Source: Ruminococcus sp. (lineage in GTDB: Bacteria; Bacillota; Clostridia; Oscillospirales; Ruminococcaceae). Taken from it: a DNA stretch of 64,000 nt. Shown here piece after piece: positions 15,050-26,082 of this stretch. Under the pieces are notes generated by a model. That model was given only the letters and a program-made list of their open reading frames with translations. It did not search any database and was not told the DNA's origin. The position numbers and the translations under genes are program-made. The DNA is taken from the NCBI GenBank assembly GCA_017534595.1, contig JAFXVY010000089.1:103037-167036 (forward strand), written 5' to 3'. Numbering within the stretch: position 1 is the first letter of the stretch; every line of letters starts with the position of its first letter.

Positions 15050-17533
15050 TCAGAGCCCGATATCTCCGTTTATATCCGCATAGATGCTGACCTGCCTGAA
15101 CTCCTGCTCCTTGCAGAACTCAATGAGCAGCGACGAGATCATCTTCCGGAACTCTGCATTGTTGCGGCATTTGAGAATGAGCCTGTACCTGTACTTTTTG
15201 TTTATCATCCCCAGCGTACACGGCGCGGGGCCGATAGTGCGCAGGAACATTTTGATACCGTTGGGTATTATATAACTGTTGATATATCTGCCGAGCTCGG
15301 CGGCGAACCACTCGGAAGCGGCTATCGCCTTGCTCTCCAGCACCGATGAGAAGCCCACCACGCAGATATCGCAGAACGGCGGGTATATGAGCGCCTTGCG
15401 AAGTGCGATCTCTTCCTCGTAGAATTCGTCGTAATCCTGCTTTGCTGCAAGATTGAGGACGAAGTGATCGGGAACATAGGTCTGCAAGCACGCAACTCCG
15501 GGCTTGTCGCCCCTGCCGCTTCTCCCCGCGACCTGTGTCAGCAGCGAGAAGGTGCGCTCATAGCTGCGGAAGTCTCCGGTGAACAGTGCCTTGTCCAGCG
15601 ACACGACCCCGACGAGGGTAACGTTCGGGAAATTGAGCCCCTTGGCTATCATCTGTGTGCCGAGCATTATGTCGTACTTGCCGTCTTCAAAATCCCGGAA
15701 GTTTTCCTCGTAGGAATACCGCGAGAAGGTGGTGTCGGCATCCATTCTGAGGATGCGCGCCTCGGGGAACTGCGCCGCGAGCTCATCCTCTATCTTCTGA
15801 GTACCCACGCCGCTGTTATACAGATGCGTCGAGCCGCACTGCGGACACTTTTTAACGTTCTCCATCGAGAACCCGCAGTAGTGGCACATCAGCTTGTCGT
15901 TTCGTTTATGGTAGGTCAGCGGGAGCTCACAGTTAGGGCAGCTCACAGGCTTTCGGCAGTCAAGGCAGGAGATATAGGTGTCATACCCTCGCCGATTGAG
16001 CAGCAGGATAGCCTGCTCCTTGTTGTCGAGAGTCTTTCGGAGCATCTCCGTAAGCCTCTGACTGAACAGCTTGCCGCCCTCGCCTGCCATGTCGATTATC
16101 TCGACCTCCGGCAGAACGGCATCGGCATAGCGCTTTCTGAGCTCGAACAGGCTGAACCGCCCGTGCTTTGCAAAATAGAAAGTCTCGAGCGACGGCGTCG
16201 CGGAAGCCATGAGCAGCACGGAATTGTTCATCCCGCAGCGCTGTATGGCGACATCGCGGGCATGATATCTCGGCGAGCTCTCAGACTTATAGGTATGCTC
16301 GCCCTCCTCGTCGATGATTATGACGCCGATATCAGAGAGCGGCGCAAATACCGCGCTCCTTGTCCCGATGACAATTTTCGCCCCGCCGGAGCGTATGCGC
16401 TTGAACTCATCGCTTCGCTGCCCGAGAGACAGCGACGAATGCAGCACGGCGATATCTCCGCCGAAATACTGCTTGAAGCGCCTGAGCATCTGCGGGGTCA
16501 GCGAGATCTCGGGAACGAGCATCATCGCGGTCTTGCCCATTTTCAGCACAGAGTCGATGACCCGGAAGAAGACCGCGGTCTTGCCGCTGCCGGTGACGCC
16601 GTAAAGCAGAGCGCCTGCGGGCTTGCCGGCTCTCACGAGCTCCATTATCCCGTCGTAAGCCTGCTGCTGCTCGGAGTTAAGGATTATCGTCTCGGGATCT
16701 TTAACTTCCCCGACCTCACCGATCGCGTCACGGAGGATCTTGTTTTCATACTCGGTCAGGATACCAGTGTTTTTCATCCTTACTATTACCGCATCGGTAC
16801 AGGAGGTCATGTATCTGACTTCCTTAGAGGAAGCACATCCGCATTCGGTCAGCAGGTTCACTACCGCACGCTGCTTCTCGGTGAGCCTCGGTTCCGCCTC
16901 AGTCCCCGCAAGGGAAAGATAGCTGTCGGAGAGCCGGAGCATTTTTATGCTCTCGTCACCGACGCGCATCTTGAGCTTATCCTCCTCCTCGACATAGCCC
17001 TTGTCTATGAGCGAATCAAGGATATGCCTGAGCTTGGGGGTGGCGGAAAGGTCAAGAAACTCGTCTATCTCCTTCTGAGAGGCGGCCTGCCTCATAAACA
17101 TAAGGACTTTCAGCTCCTCCTCACTGAGCTCGCTCTCGTCAACTGCGATGTTGGCGGGCTTGTACTTGCAGGAGAATTTCAGACTGAACCCCGAGGGCAC
17201 CGCGCTGCGGAAGGCATCGAAGTAGGTGCAGAAGGTGTTTTCCTTGAGCCAGAATATGAGCTTCATTATCTCGTCATTGACGAGAGGCTCCGTGTCCGCA
17301 AGCCGGAAGACCGGCTTGATCCTTTCGTCGGGCTCGGGATCGGTCTTGAGCCTTGTTACCAGCCCGACGCAGCGGCGGTTGCCGTTGCCGAAAGGAACGA
17401 TCACTCTCATACCCGGCTTGATATCGTCGGCAAAGGCGGCGGGCACGGTATAGCTGTACTCGCTGTCAAAGTGGTAGGAGGCAGCAGAGACCGCTACCTT
17501 GGCGATAAGTGTATCTCCCCGCAACCTGCTCAC
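15050..17533 (-). CDS. priA: primosomal replication restart helicase PriA
   Basis: PriA recognises stalled forks and reloads the replicative helicase. The 827-residue protein has the N-terminal 3'-DNA-binding domain, Walker A (GVTGSGKTAVF), a DEEGEH box, the LMASATPSLE motif, zinc-binding cysteines (CLDCRKPVSCPNC, CHYCG, CPQCG) and the C-terminal helicase half (IGTQMIAKGLNFPNV, AGRSGRGDKPG). The GTG at 17533 is almost inside its ribosome site (GGGAGGA); the TTG at 17524, ten bases downstream of that site, is an equally good start. Confidence 0.94.
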   Translation of the reverse strand: MSRLRGDTLIAKVAVSAASYHFDSEYSYTVPAAFADDIKPGMRVIVPFGNGNRRCVGLVTRLKTDPEPDERIKPVFRLADTEPLVNDEIMKLIFWLKENTFCTYFDAFRSAVPSGFSLKFSCKYKPANIAVDESELSEEELKVLMFMRQAASQKEIDEFLDLSATPKLRHILDSLIDKGYVEEEDKLKMRVGDESIKMLRLSDSYLSLAGTEAEPRLTEKQRAVVNLLTECGCASSKEVRYMTSCTDAVIVRMKNTGILTEYENKILRDAIGEVGEVKDPETIILNSEQQQAYDGIMELVRAGKPAGALLYGVTGSGKTAVFFRVIDSVLKMGKTAMMLVPEISLTPQMLRRFKQYFGGDIAVLHSSLSLGQRSDEFKRIRSGGAKIVIGTRSAVFAPLSDIGVIIIDEEGEHTYKSESSPRYHARDVAIQRCGMNNSVLLMASATPSLETFYFAKHGRFSLFELRKRYADAVLPEVEIIDMAGEGGKLFSQRLTEMLRKTLDNKEQAILLLNRRGYDTYISCLDCRKPVSCPNCELPLTYHKRNDKLMCHYCGFSMENVKKCPQCGSTHLYNSGVGTQKIEDELAAQFPEARILRMDADTTFSRYSYEENFRDFEDGKYDIMLGTQMIAKGLNFPNVTLVGVVSLDKALFTGDFRSYERTFSLLTQVAGRSGRGDKPGVACLQTYVPDHFVLNLAAKQDYDEFYEEEIALRKALIYPPFCDICVVGFSSVLESKAIAASEWFAAELGRYINSYIIPNGIKMFLRTIGPAPCTLGMINKKYRYRLILKCRNNAEFRKMISSLLIEFCKEQEFRQVSIYADINGDIGL

Positions 17534-17554
17534 TCCTCCCTGCCGGACGAGCCG

Positions 17555-17764
17555 TTATCTGAGGCTCGGATCCTCGATTATCTTGTATTCGCCGGAAGCG
17601 AACTCGTCAACTGCTGTCTTGACGGGCTTTTCGTCGAGAATGGGCTTATCCTTGTTCTCGATCGCCTCATCGGTTATCTGCCTTGCTCTCTTGGCCACTG
17701 CGAGCACGAGAGAGTAATAGCTCTCATTGTTCTTAAGTATCTGTACAACTGCCGGTCTAAGCAT
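17555..17764 (-). CDS. rpoZ: RNA polymerase omega subunit
   Basis: Omega helps assemble and stabilise RNA polymerase. About 69 residues, starting [20 protein letters not shown], with AVAKRARQITDEA, the family's conserved segment that clamps beta-prime. The ATG at 17764 overlaps the end of gmk and has GAGGTG upstream. The neighbourhood gmk-rpoZ-priA is standard for Firmicutes. Confidence 0.9.
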   Translation of the reverse strand: MLRPAVVQILKNNESYYSLVLAVAKRARQITDEAIENKDKPILDEKPVKTAVDEFASGEYKIIEDPSLR

Positions 17765-18392
17765 TTTCAAGCACCTCATTTATCATTTTAACTGTATTTT
17801 CGTTCTTGGGAGAGAAACGGTCGGCAGAGCCGTCGCCGTTCTTTATGGCATTGTATATCGTGACGAAGTCCGCCAGAGCTGCGTCAAGGTCGTCATTCAT
17901 CATGACGTAATCGTACTTCACCGAATTCGCGATCTCGGAGGCGGCATTCGCCATGCGTTTCTCGATCGTCGCATCGTCCTCGGTGCCGCGCTTTTTGAGC
18001 CTGCGCCGAAGCTCGGCGACAGAGGGCGGGAGGATAAAGATCATCGGAGTCTCAGGTCTTTTCTCCTTGACCTGAAAGGCTCCCTGAGTCTCGATCTCAA
18101 GGATCACGTCCTTTCCCTCGGCAAGGCTGCTGTCCACGGGCTCCTTGGGAGTGCCGTAGTAATTCCCGCTGAAGCAGGCGTGCTCAAGGAAGAGATCGTC
18201 CTTTATCATCGACCTGAATTTCCGGGTCGAGATGAAGTGATAATCGGTACCGTTGACCTCGCCCTCGCGGGGAGCTCTTGTGGTGCAGGAGACGGAATAG
18301 AACATATCCTTCCCCTCGAACACCGAATGGAGTATCGTCCCTTTTCCGCAGCCCGAGGGCGCGGATACGATTATGGTCTTAGGCTCATTCAT
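17757..18392 (-). CDS. gmk: guanylate kinase
   Basis: Gmk phosphorylates GMP to GDP with ATP. The P-loop reads [10 protein letters not shown]; the GMP-binding region [19 protein letters not shown] and the lid ([12 protein letters not shown]) are intact. I choose the ATG at 18392, which has GGAGG 9 bases upstream and gives 211 residues, over the longer form at 18422. It overlaps the remA stop by 8 bases. Confidence 0.95.
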   Translation of the reverse strand: MNEPKTIIVSAPSGCGKGTILHSVFEGKDMFYSVSCTTRAPREGEVNGTDYHFISTRKFRSMIKDDLFLEHACFSGNYYGTPKEPVDSSLAEGKDVILEIETQGAFQVKEKRPETPMIFILPPSVAELRRRLKKRGTEDDATIEKRMANAASEIANSVKYDYVMMNDDLDAALADFVTIYNAIKNGDGSADRFSPKNENTVKMINEVLENA

Positions 18393-18645
18393 CGGTATCG
18401 CCCTCCGTTTCACCGGTCTCAAACCTGCCCCCGACCGTCTCGGGAGCGACTGCCGACAGGACTACATGGTCACTGTCCATGACAAGCACGGTCCGGGTAC
18501 GCCTGCCGCAGGTGGCATCTATAAGAGTGCCCTTGTCTCTGGCCTCCTGGATTATACGCTTTACGGGAGCCGACTCGGGGGTAACAAGAGCTATCAGCCG
18601 CGCCGCCGAGACCATGTTCCCGAAGCCTATGTTTATCAGCTTCAC
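18385..18645 (-). CDS. remA: RemA/DUF370 DNA-binding regulator
   Basis: RemA-family proteins are small ring-forming DNA-binding proteins; in B. subtilis RemA activates biofilm matrix and osmoprotection genes. This 86-residue protein begins with the family hallmark [20 protein letters not shown] and contains [31 protein letters not shown]. The acidic tail ([11 protein letters not shown]) is extra. The start is a GTG with AGGAGG upstream. It lies between yicC and gmk, the position typical of Clostridia and Bacilli. Confidence 0.92.
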   Translation of the reverse strand: MKLINIGFGNMVSAARLIALVTPESAPVKRIIQEARDKGTLIDATCGRRTRTVLVMDSDHVVLSAVAPETVGGRFETGETEGDTDE

Positions 18646-18659
18646 AAAGCGCTCCTCCT

Positions 18660-19538
18660 TTATTCGATATTCTGGATCTGCTCGCGGATCTTCTCGATCT
18701 CTGATTTCATATCAACGACCATTCTTGTGATCTCGAGTTCCTGAGCCTTTGAACCCGTGGTGTTGACCTCGCGGTTCATCTCCTGAACGAGGAAGTCAAG
18801 CTTTCTGCCCACCGGCTCGCCGCTCGCGAGCAGCTCCCTGAACTGGGCGATATGGCTCCTGAGCCTTACGGTCTCCTCATCGACGGCGATCTTATCAGCG
18901 AATATTGCCGCTTCGGTAAGTATACGGTTCTCGTCGATGTTCCTGTCGCCCACGACCTCTGCGATCTTGTCATAAAGACGTTTTCTGTAATTCTCAACAG
19001 ACGCCGGGCTGAGCTTCTCGATCTTCCCGACCGTTTCCTCTATCATATCGAGGCGCGAGGATATATCGCTGTACATCTTCTCGCCCTCGGTGACACGCAT
19101 CTCAACGAAATGCTCCAGCGCCGCCGAAGCGACCTCGCTGACCTGCTGCCAGATCTCCTCCTCATCGTCGATGACCTTGACGACGGTGAAGACATCCGGG
19201 AGCCTCAGAACGTTGGAGAGCTTGAGATCGTCCTCAAGGCTCAGCTCGTCAGCCGAATTTCTCAGAGCATTGATATAGCCCTTCGCGATGTCCTTGTTGA
19301 TCTCTATATTGGCGTTTACGCCCTCCTGATTATAGATCGAAACGGAGACCTCTACCTTGCCTCTCGAGATAGAGCCGTGCATAAAGGCCTTGAGCTTTTC
19401 GTCAAGGTAGCCGTAGGCTCTCGGGGTCTTGGCGGTGAACTCATAGTAGCGGTGATTTACCGACCTGATCTCCACCAGTATCTCCCTTGACCCTATCACT
19501 CTTCTTTCTCTACCGAAGCCAGTCATGCTTTTTATCAT
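18660..19538 (-). CDS. yicC: YicC-family endoribonuclease
   Basis: YicC-type proteins are endoribonucleases that act on small RNAs in E. coli; the role in Clostridia is less clear. The 292-residue protein starts [13 protein letters not shown] and contains [21 protein letters not shown] and the C-terminal [16 protein letters not shown], all diagnostic. It is the first gene of the housekeeping run and has its own promoter at 19586-19614. Confidence 0.92.
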   Translation of the reverse strand: MIKSMTGFGRERRVIGSREILVEIRSVNHRYYEFTAKTPRAYGYLDEKLKAFMHGSISRGKVEVSVSIYNQEGVNANIEINKDIAKGYINALRNSADELSLEDDLKLSNVLRLPDVFTVVKVIDDEEEIWQQVSEVASAALEHFVEMRVTEGEKMYSDISSRLDMIEETVGKIEKLSPASVENYRKRLYDKIAEVVGDRNIDENRILTEAAIFADKIAVDEETVRLRSHIAQFRELLASGEPVGRKLDFLVQEMNREVNTTGSKAQELEITRMVVDMKSEIEKIREQIQNIE

Positions 19539-19585
19539 CACGATCGTTCCTTTCGCAGAAAAGATAGGTTATAAATCATCATTTA

Positions 19586-19614
19586 ATTATAACATTTTTC
19601 CGCCGCGATATCAA
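19586..19614 (-). promoter_or_regulatory. promoter of the yicC-to-spoVM run
   Basis: On the minus strand TTGATA (19614-19609), 17 bases, TATAAT (19591-19586). It lies 48 bases before yicC and after the stop codon of the preceding gene. Confidence 0.8.
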
Positions 19615-19643
19615 TAGTTGTTAACATAATTTTAAATGATATT

Positions 19644-20306
19644 TTACCTTGTATTTTCAAATTCCCGCATCAGTTCTTCAAGAGACCCGTACACCCCGCA
19701 GCAGGGGTACTCTGCGAACTCGGAAGCAGAGGTCGGGCCGGTGGTGACGGCTGCAAAATCCACCCCGGCAGCCTGCGCGGTCTCGGCGTCGATATAGCTG
19801 TCTCCGACATAGAGTATGCTCTCTTTTTCAATGCCGAGCCTGTCGGCGGCGATAAGTATGCCGTCGGGTGCCGGCTTGGGAGCGGGCATATCGTAAAGGC
19901 CGATGATCTCATCCACGGGGATCCTGCCGAAGTGCAGCTCGAAGGTCTCGACGATGCGGTATTTCATCTTTGAGGAAACGACGGCAGTCTTTATGCCCCT
20001 GCTGCGCAGCAGGTCGAGCAGCGGCAGCGCCGCGGGATAGAATAAAGTCCCGGCAGCCATATACTTATCCGCCTGAGAGACATAGAAACGGCGCATTTCC
20101 TCACGGAGGGGGTTGTCCTTGGTGCGGGTCAGGATGTCAAAGGAGTCGAGCAGCGTCTTGCCGATAGTCGAGAAGATCTCCCGGTCATCGGGGAGCTCAT
20201 AGCCGAAATGCTCAAGGGTAAGCTTGTAGCATCTGATTATCGCCCCGGAGGAATCGCCGAGTGTCATATCGAAATCGAACAGTACTCCCTTTATCCCGCT
20301 TCTCAA
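19644..20306 (-). CDS. HAD-superfamily phosphatase (phosphoglycolate phosphatase-like)
   Basis: This 220-residue haloacid dehalogenase hydrolase probably removes phosphate from a small metabolite. Motif I is LFDFDMTLGDSS (nucleophile Asp), a helical cap follows, motif II is VVSSKM, motif III includes KPAPDG and motif IV is YVGDSYIDAETAQAAG. The layout is that of Gph or pyrophosphatase PpaX proteins, but the substrate cannot be told. The start is a TTG at 20306 with GGGGAGGGG 7 bases before it, overlapping the stop of the GNAT fragment. Confidence 0.85.
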   Translation of the reverse strand: MRSGIKGVLFDFDMTLGDSSGAIIRCYKLTLEHFGYELPDDREIFSTIGKTLLDSFDILTRTKDNPLREEMRRFYVSQADKYMAAGTLFYPAALPLLDLLRSRGIKTAVVSSKMKYRIVETFELHFGRIPVDEIIGLYDMPAPKPAPDGILIAADRLGIEKESILYVGDSYIDAETAQAAGVDFAAVTTGPTSASEFAEYPCCGVYGSLEELMREFENTR

Positions 20307-20512
20307 AGCCGTACCCCTCCCCTGATATTATTAGCAAAAGGATCTGTCTTTCCAGTCGGGTATTCAACGATCGACTGCCTCATCATTTCCGCGGTCTTCC
20401 CGTAAGCGGGACAACCGCCGTATCTTATATGGTCGTCACAGAACGAAGAATCGTAGATATCTGTCAGCATCTCTGCGTCTGACAGTTCTGCTTTTCTGAA
20501 TTCTATGTTCAC
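20303..20512 (-). pseudogene. truncated GNAT acetyltransferase
   Basis: From the GTG at 20512 (GAGGAG ten bases upstream) the product begins NIEFRKAELSDAEMLTDIY, the beta1-alpha1 region of a GNAT N-acetyltransferase, and continues to about residue 52 (IVEYPTGKT). It then diverges and stops at 69 residues, without the acetyl-CoA binding motif. The end overlaps the HAD start codon. It reads as the 5' remnant of a gene whose 3' part was deleted. Confidence 0.6.
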
Positions 20513-20593
20513 AAGATACCAGCTCCTCAAAGAATAAAAACAACTACACATTTTATTTTACCACACGATAAGTTACAAATCAAGAACAAAGTA

Positions 20594-20622
20594 TTGTCAA
20601 AACAAAACCAATGTGATATAAT
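20594..20622 (+). promoter_or_regulatory. promoter of the HD-domain gene
   Basis: TTGTCA (20594-20599), 17 bases, TATAAT (20617-20622), then a GGGAGGG ribosome site before the ATG at 20644. Confidence 0.85.
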
Positions 20623-20643
20623 AGGTCACAGGGAGGGATCGCC

Positions 20644-21243
20644 ATGTCAGATATACGTCAGCTCATGGATAAATTCACGAGCATTTACAAAGCAAACATC
20701 ACACGTCCGGGGTCGGAGAGGCTGCTTGAATACCTGCTCTCCGAGAACTCGGATTTCTTTGCCGCACCTGCCTCGACCAAGTACCACAGCGCCTATGAGG
20801 GCGGCCTCTGCGAGCACTCTATCAATGTGTACGAGTGCCTCAAGGCCTACTGTGAGCGCGAAAGGGTCAAGGACACCTACGGACTCAATGTCTCGGACGA
20901 GAGCATAGCCATCGTCGGTCTGCTGCACGACCTGTGCAAGATCAACACCTACGAGACCAGCTTCCGCAACGCCAAGAACGATCAGGGCGCTTGGGAGAAG
21001 GTGCCGTATTTTTCCTTCAACGATAACCTGCCCTACGGTCACGGCGAAAAGAGCGTGTACATCATTTCCGGCTTCATGCGCCTGACCCGTGAGGAAGCCT
21101 TTGCGATACGCTGGCACATGGGCTTCTCCGGCGAGGAGAACAAGAACACCATCGGCAAGGCGCTGGAGATGTTCCCGCTTGCGCTGGCAGTGAATATCGC
21201 GGATATGGAGGCTACCTTCCTTATTGAGGGCGGCAAGACCTGA
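20644..21243 (+). CDS. HD-domain hydrolase
   Basis: This 199-residue protein has an HD phosphohydrolase fold: the metal-binding histidine in GGLCEHSINVYE, the His-Asp pair in VGLLHDLCKI, another conserved His in RWHMGF and a late Asp (NIADMEA). Similar proteins hydrolyse nucleotides or act as 3'-5' exonucleases like B. subtilis YhaM, but the OB-fold of YhaM is absent. No substrate can be assigned. It is the first gene of a two-gene unit with the YbaK-type deacylase. Confidence 0.8.
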   Translation: MSDIRQLMDKFTSIYKANITRPGSERLLEYLLSENSDFFAAPASTKYHSAYEGGLCEHSINVYECLKAYCERERVKDTYGLNVSDESIAIVGLLHDLCKINTYETSFRNAKNDQGAWEKVPYFSFNDNLPYGHGEKSVYIISGFMRLTREEAFAIRWHMGFSGEENKNTIGKALEMFPLALAVNIADMEATFLIEGGKT

Positions 21244-21268
21244 CAATATACGAAACGGAGAAACAATA

Positions 21269-21739
21269 ATGTCTATCGAAAGAGTCAGAGAGTATCTCAA
21301 GGGCTTCGGCATGGAAGACCGCATCATCGAATTCGATACCTCAAGTGCTACCGTAGCGCTGGCGGCGGAGGCGCTGGGCTGTGAGCCATGCAGGATCGCA
21401 AAGTCGCTGTCCTTCAAGGCCGGCGGGAAAGCTCTGCTTGTGGTCGCGGCGGGAGATGCGAGGATAGACAATCCAAAATACAAGGCGCAGTTCGGCGAGA
21501 AGGCAAAGATGCTCACTCCCGACGAAGCCGTTGAGCTTATCGGCCACGCGGTCGGGGGAGTATGCCCGTTCGCGGTAAACGAGGGCACGGAGATATATCT
21601 CGACAGCTCCCTCAAACGCTTTGAAACGGTGTACCCCGCCTGCGGCAGCTCCAACAGCGCAATAGAGCTGACTGTCCCCGAGCTTGAAAAGCTCTCGGGC
21701 AGCAGCAAGTGGGTAGATGTCTGCAAGCTGCCGGAGTAA
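21269..21739 (+). CDS. YbaK/EbsC-family aminoacyl-tRNA deacylase
   Basis: Members of this family hydrolyse mischarged tRNAs such as Cys-tRNA(Pro). The 156-residue protein shows GCEPCRIAKSLSFKAGGKALLVVAAGDARID (the family's conserved Lys in IAKSL), AKMLTPDEAVELIGHAVGGVCPF and VYPACGSSNSAIELTVPEL. The ATG at 21269 follows ACGGAGAAA. The exact tRNA specificity is unknown. Confidence 0.88.
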   Translation: MSIERVREYLKGFGMEDRIIEFDTSSATVALAAEALGCEPCRIAKSLSFKAGGKALLVVAAGDARIDNPKYKAQFGEKAKMLTPDEAVELIGHAVGGVCPFAVNEGTEIYLDSSLKRFETVYPACGSSNSAIELTVPELEKLSGSSKWVDVCKLPE

Positions 21740-21760
21740 GAACTGACAGTTGATAATAAC

Positions 21761-21789
21761 CCCCTCAGTCGGGACAGCCGGCTGAGGGG
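21761..21789 (+). terminator. terminator after the deacylase gene
   Basis: CCCCTCAG (21761-21768) and CTGAGGGG (21782-21789) form the stem, followed by TCTGTTATTTG. It separates this unit from the convergent cobalamin operon. Confidence 0.8.
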
Positions 21790-21806
21790 TCTGTTATTTG
21801 TGTCTG

Positions 21807-24343
<2,537 letters not shown>

Positions 24344-24371
<28 letters not shown>

Positions 24372-25234
24372 TTCAAAGCCTCCTTTATCTCATAGAATAG
24401 CGGCAGAAAGCACAGCAGCCCGAAGCCTGCTGTCTCAACGACAGCCCCGAAGCATGGGTCGGAATGATAGAGTCTCGGATAGTACCGGAACTCCGCCTGA
24501 CCGGATATAAGCCCCCAGAGCGCCGCGGCACCGAAGCAGAGCATGAGCAGTATCATCACGGCGTCCCGCCGCCGGAAGCGGAAGCGGTCGTAGGATGTCC
24601 TGTGCGGGAGTCCGAAGCCCCGGCTCTTCATAGAGTCGGCAGTATGCACGGAGTCCTCAAGGGAGCGGGTGAGCAGTATCGAGAATATGGCTGCAAGGTT
24701 TCTGAGCCTTTGCAGCAGATTGCCGTCGGAGGCTCCCCTGCCGAACTGATGCCTTGCGGAGTTGATCTCACGGAAGCGTCGGACAAACAGCGGGATAAAT
24801 CTGAGGGTCAGGGTGATGACCGCCGTCAGCGACGGAAGAAGCCTGCCCGTGAGAGACATGAGCTTGTCGGCTGAGAAGACCTTATAGAAGCACCAGCACC
24901 ATATTATCACCGCGCAGACCGATAATCCCGCTGCGGCGCCGTAGATAAGCGCCTCGAGGGTCAGCGGATTGCCTGTCGGGAAATGCCCGAGGACGGTAAC
25001 GCCTCTGTGATTGAACAGCACGTTCACCCCTGCCGCTATCAGAGCGGGTATGAGAAGCAGCGGTGCCTTGCGGACAAGTCCCCTGCCGCCTATGCGTAAA
25101 GCAAAGCACGCTGCCCCCGTAAGAGACAGCGCAATAAAGCAGGGGTGCATGGTGAATGCACCCGTACAAAGAAGCAATATGAAATAAAGTGCGATAGCTG
25201 CGGGATGAAGCCCCGCAAAGCTGCAGCTTTCCAT
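24344..25234 (-). CDS. ecfT: ECF transporter transmembrane component EcfT (CbrV-like)
   Basis: EcfT couples ATP hydrolysis to movement of the substrate-binding component. From the ATG at 25234 the protein has about 296 residues with several hydrophobic helices and the coupling-helix region RSLEDSVHTADSMKSRGFG, containing the conserved A-x-x-S-R-G type motif that docks on the ATPases. It starts directly after the DUF4430 gene and overlaps the ATPase gene by 28 bases, consistent with one operon. Confidence 0.88.
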
Positions 25235-25236
25235 AC

Positions 25237-26058
25237 TCAACCCGCCTTGGTGAAATAGTCGTCGCCCACGTCGGCACCGATGCTGCACGAGTAGACCACC
25301 TCGATGACGTCGCCCTTGCTGACCGTTACCTGAGAGGTGCTCAGCTGCGGGAACTTCCCGTTGACCGAATACATCCAGCCGGAGAGGGCTCCCGCATCGA
25401 ACTCGTAGAGGTTTGCTATGCCTTCTATATACTTGTTGGAGGTCATGGCGATGCGCGAATACTCTATCGGTATGCCGTTGTCGGTACATACCCGCAGGAT
25501 AAGGTCAAATACCGTCTCTCCCTCTTTTATCTCGATCTCGCTTTTCGGGAAGATCATCCCGTCCGCGGGAAGGATATCTATAACGCCGGGGGTGAGCTTG
25601 TCGAGGTTGTCAAAGACGGTGCTGCAGGAGATCATGAACGAACAGGTGTCACCGTGTACGGGCGGCTTTGTCTCCTTTTCGGAGGCAGCGGTCTTCACCG
25701 TTGCCGAGGTCTCCTTGACGGCGGTATCTGCGGGCGGCCTGGTCTGAGTCTGAGTCTCGGTAACGGTAACTGTAACCGTACTTTCAGCCGACGTTTCGGT
25801 CTGCGAAGTGACGGTCTCAGCCGAAGGCTCGGATACGCTTACCGAAGAGCTCTGCGTGACAGAAGAGGTCACGGTCTGAGACAAGGTCCCGGAGCTTTCA
25901 GAAGAAACATCGGCAGACGTTTGCTGCGCTGCCGATGAAGTGTCCGAAGACTTCTGAGGAGTGACCTCGCCCCCCGAAAAGTAGGCAGCAGCAAGCACGC
26001 CTGCGACAGCAGCCGCAGCGATAACGCATTTTATAAGCTTGCCTGCCTTCGGGGTCAC
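25237..26058 (-). CDS. membrane-anchored DUF4430 (transcobalamin-like) protein
   Basis: From the GTG at 26058 (AAGGGAG eight bases upstream) the 273-residue protein has an N-terminal membrane anchor (about 8-28), then a Ser/Thr-rich linker of about 100 residues (SSSVSVSEPSAETVTSQTET and similar), then a DUF4430 domain (about 140-265: IEIKEGETVFDLILRVCTDN, SGWMYSVNGKFP, VSKGDVIEVVYSCS). DUF4430 is the beta-domain fold found at the C-terminus of vertebrate transcobalamin and intrinsic factor. It probably holds cobalamin near the membrane for the ECF transporter encoded next. Direct B12 binding is inferred. Confidence 0.82.
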   Translation of the reverse strand: MTPKAGKLIKCVIAAAAVAGVLAAAYFSGGEVTPQKSSDTSSAAQQTSADVSSESSGTLSQTVTSSVTQSSSVSVSEPSAETVTSQTETSAESTVTVTVTETQTQTRPPADTAVKETSATVKTAASEKETKPPVHGDTCSFMISCSTVFDNLDKLTPGVIDILPADGMIFPKSEIEIKEGETVFDLILRVCTDNGIPIEYSRIAMTSNKYIEGIANLYEFDAGALSGWMYSVNGKFPQLSTSQVTVSKGDVIEVVYSCSIGADVGDDYFTKAG

Positions 26059-26082
26059 GCAGATCACTCCCTTGGTCTGATA

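Noticed and set aside
15464-17791. 775-residue plus-strand ORF opposite priA
   Set aside because: Same reason: priA is unmistakable on the minus strand and the antisense frame has no motif.
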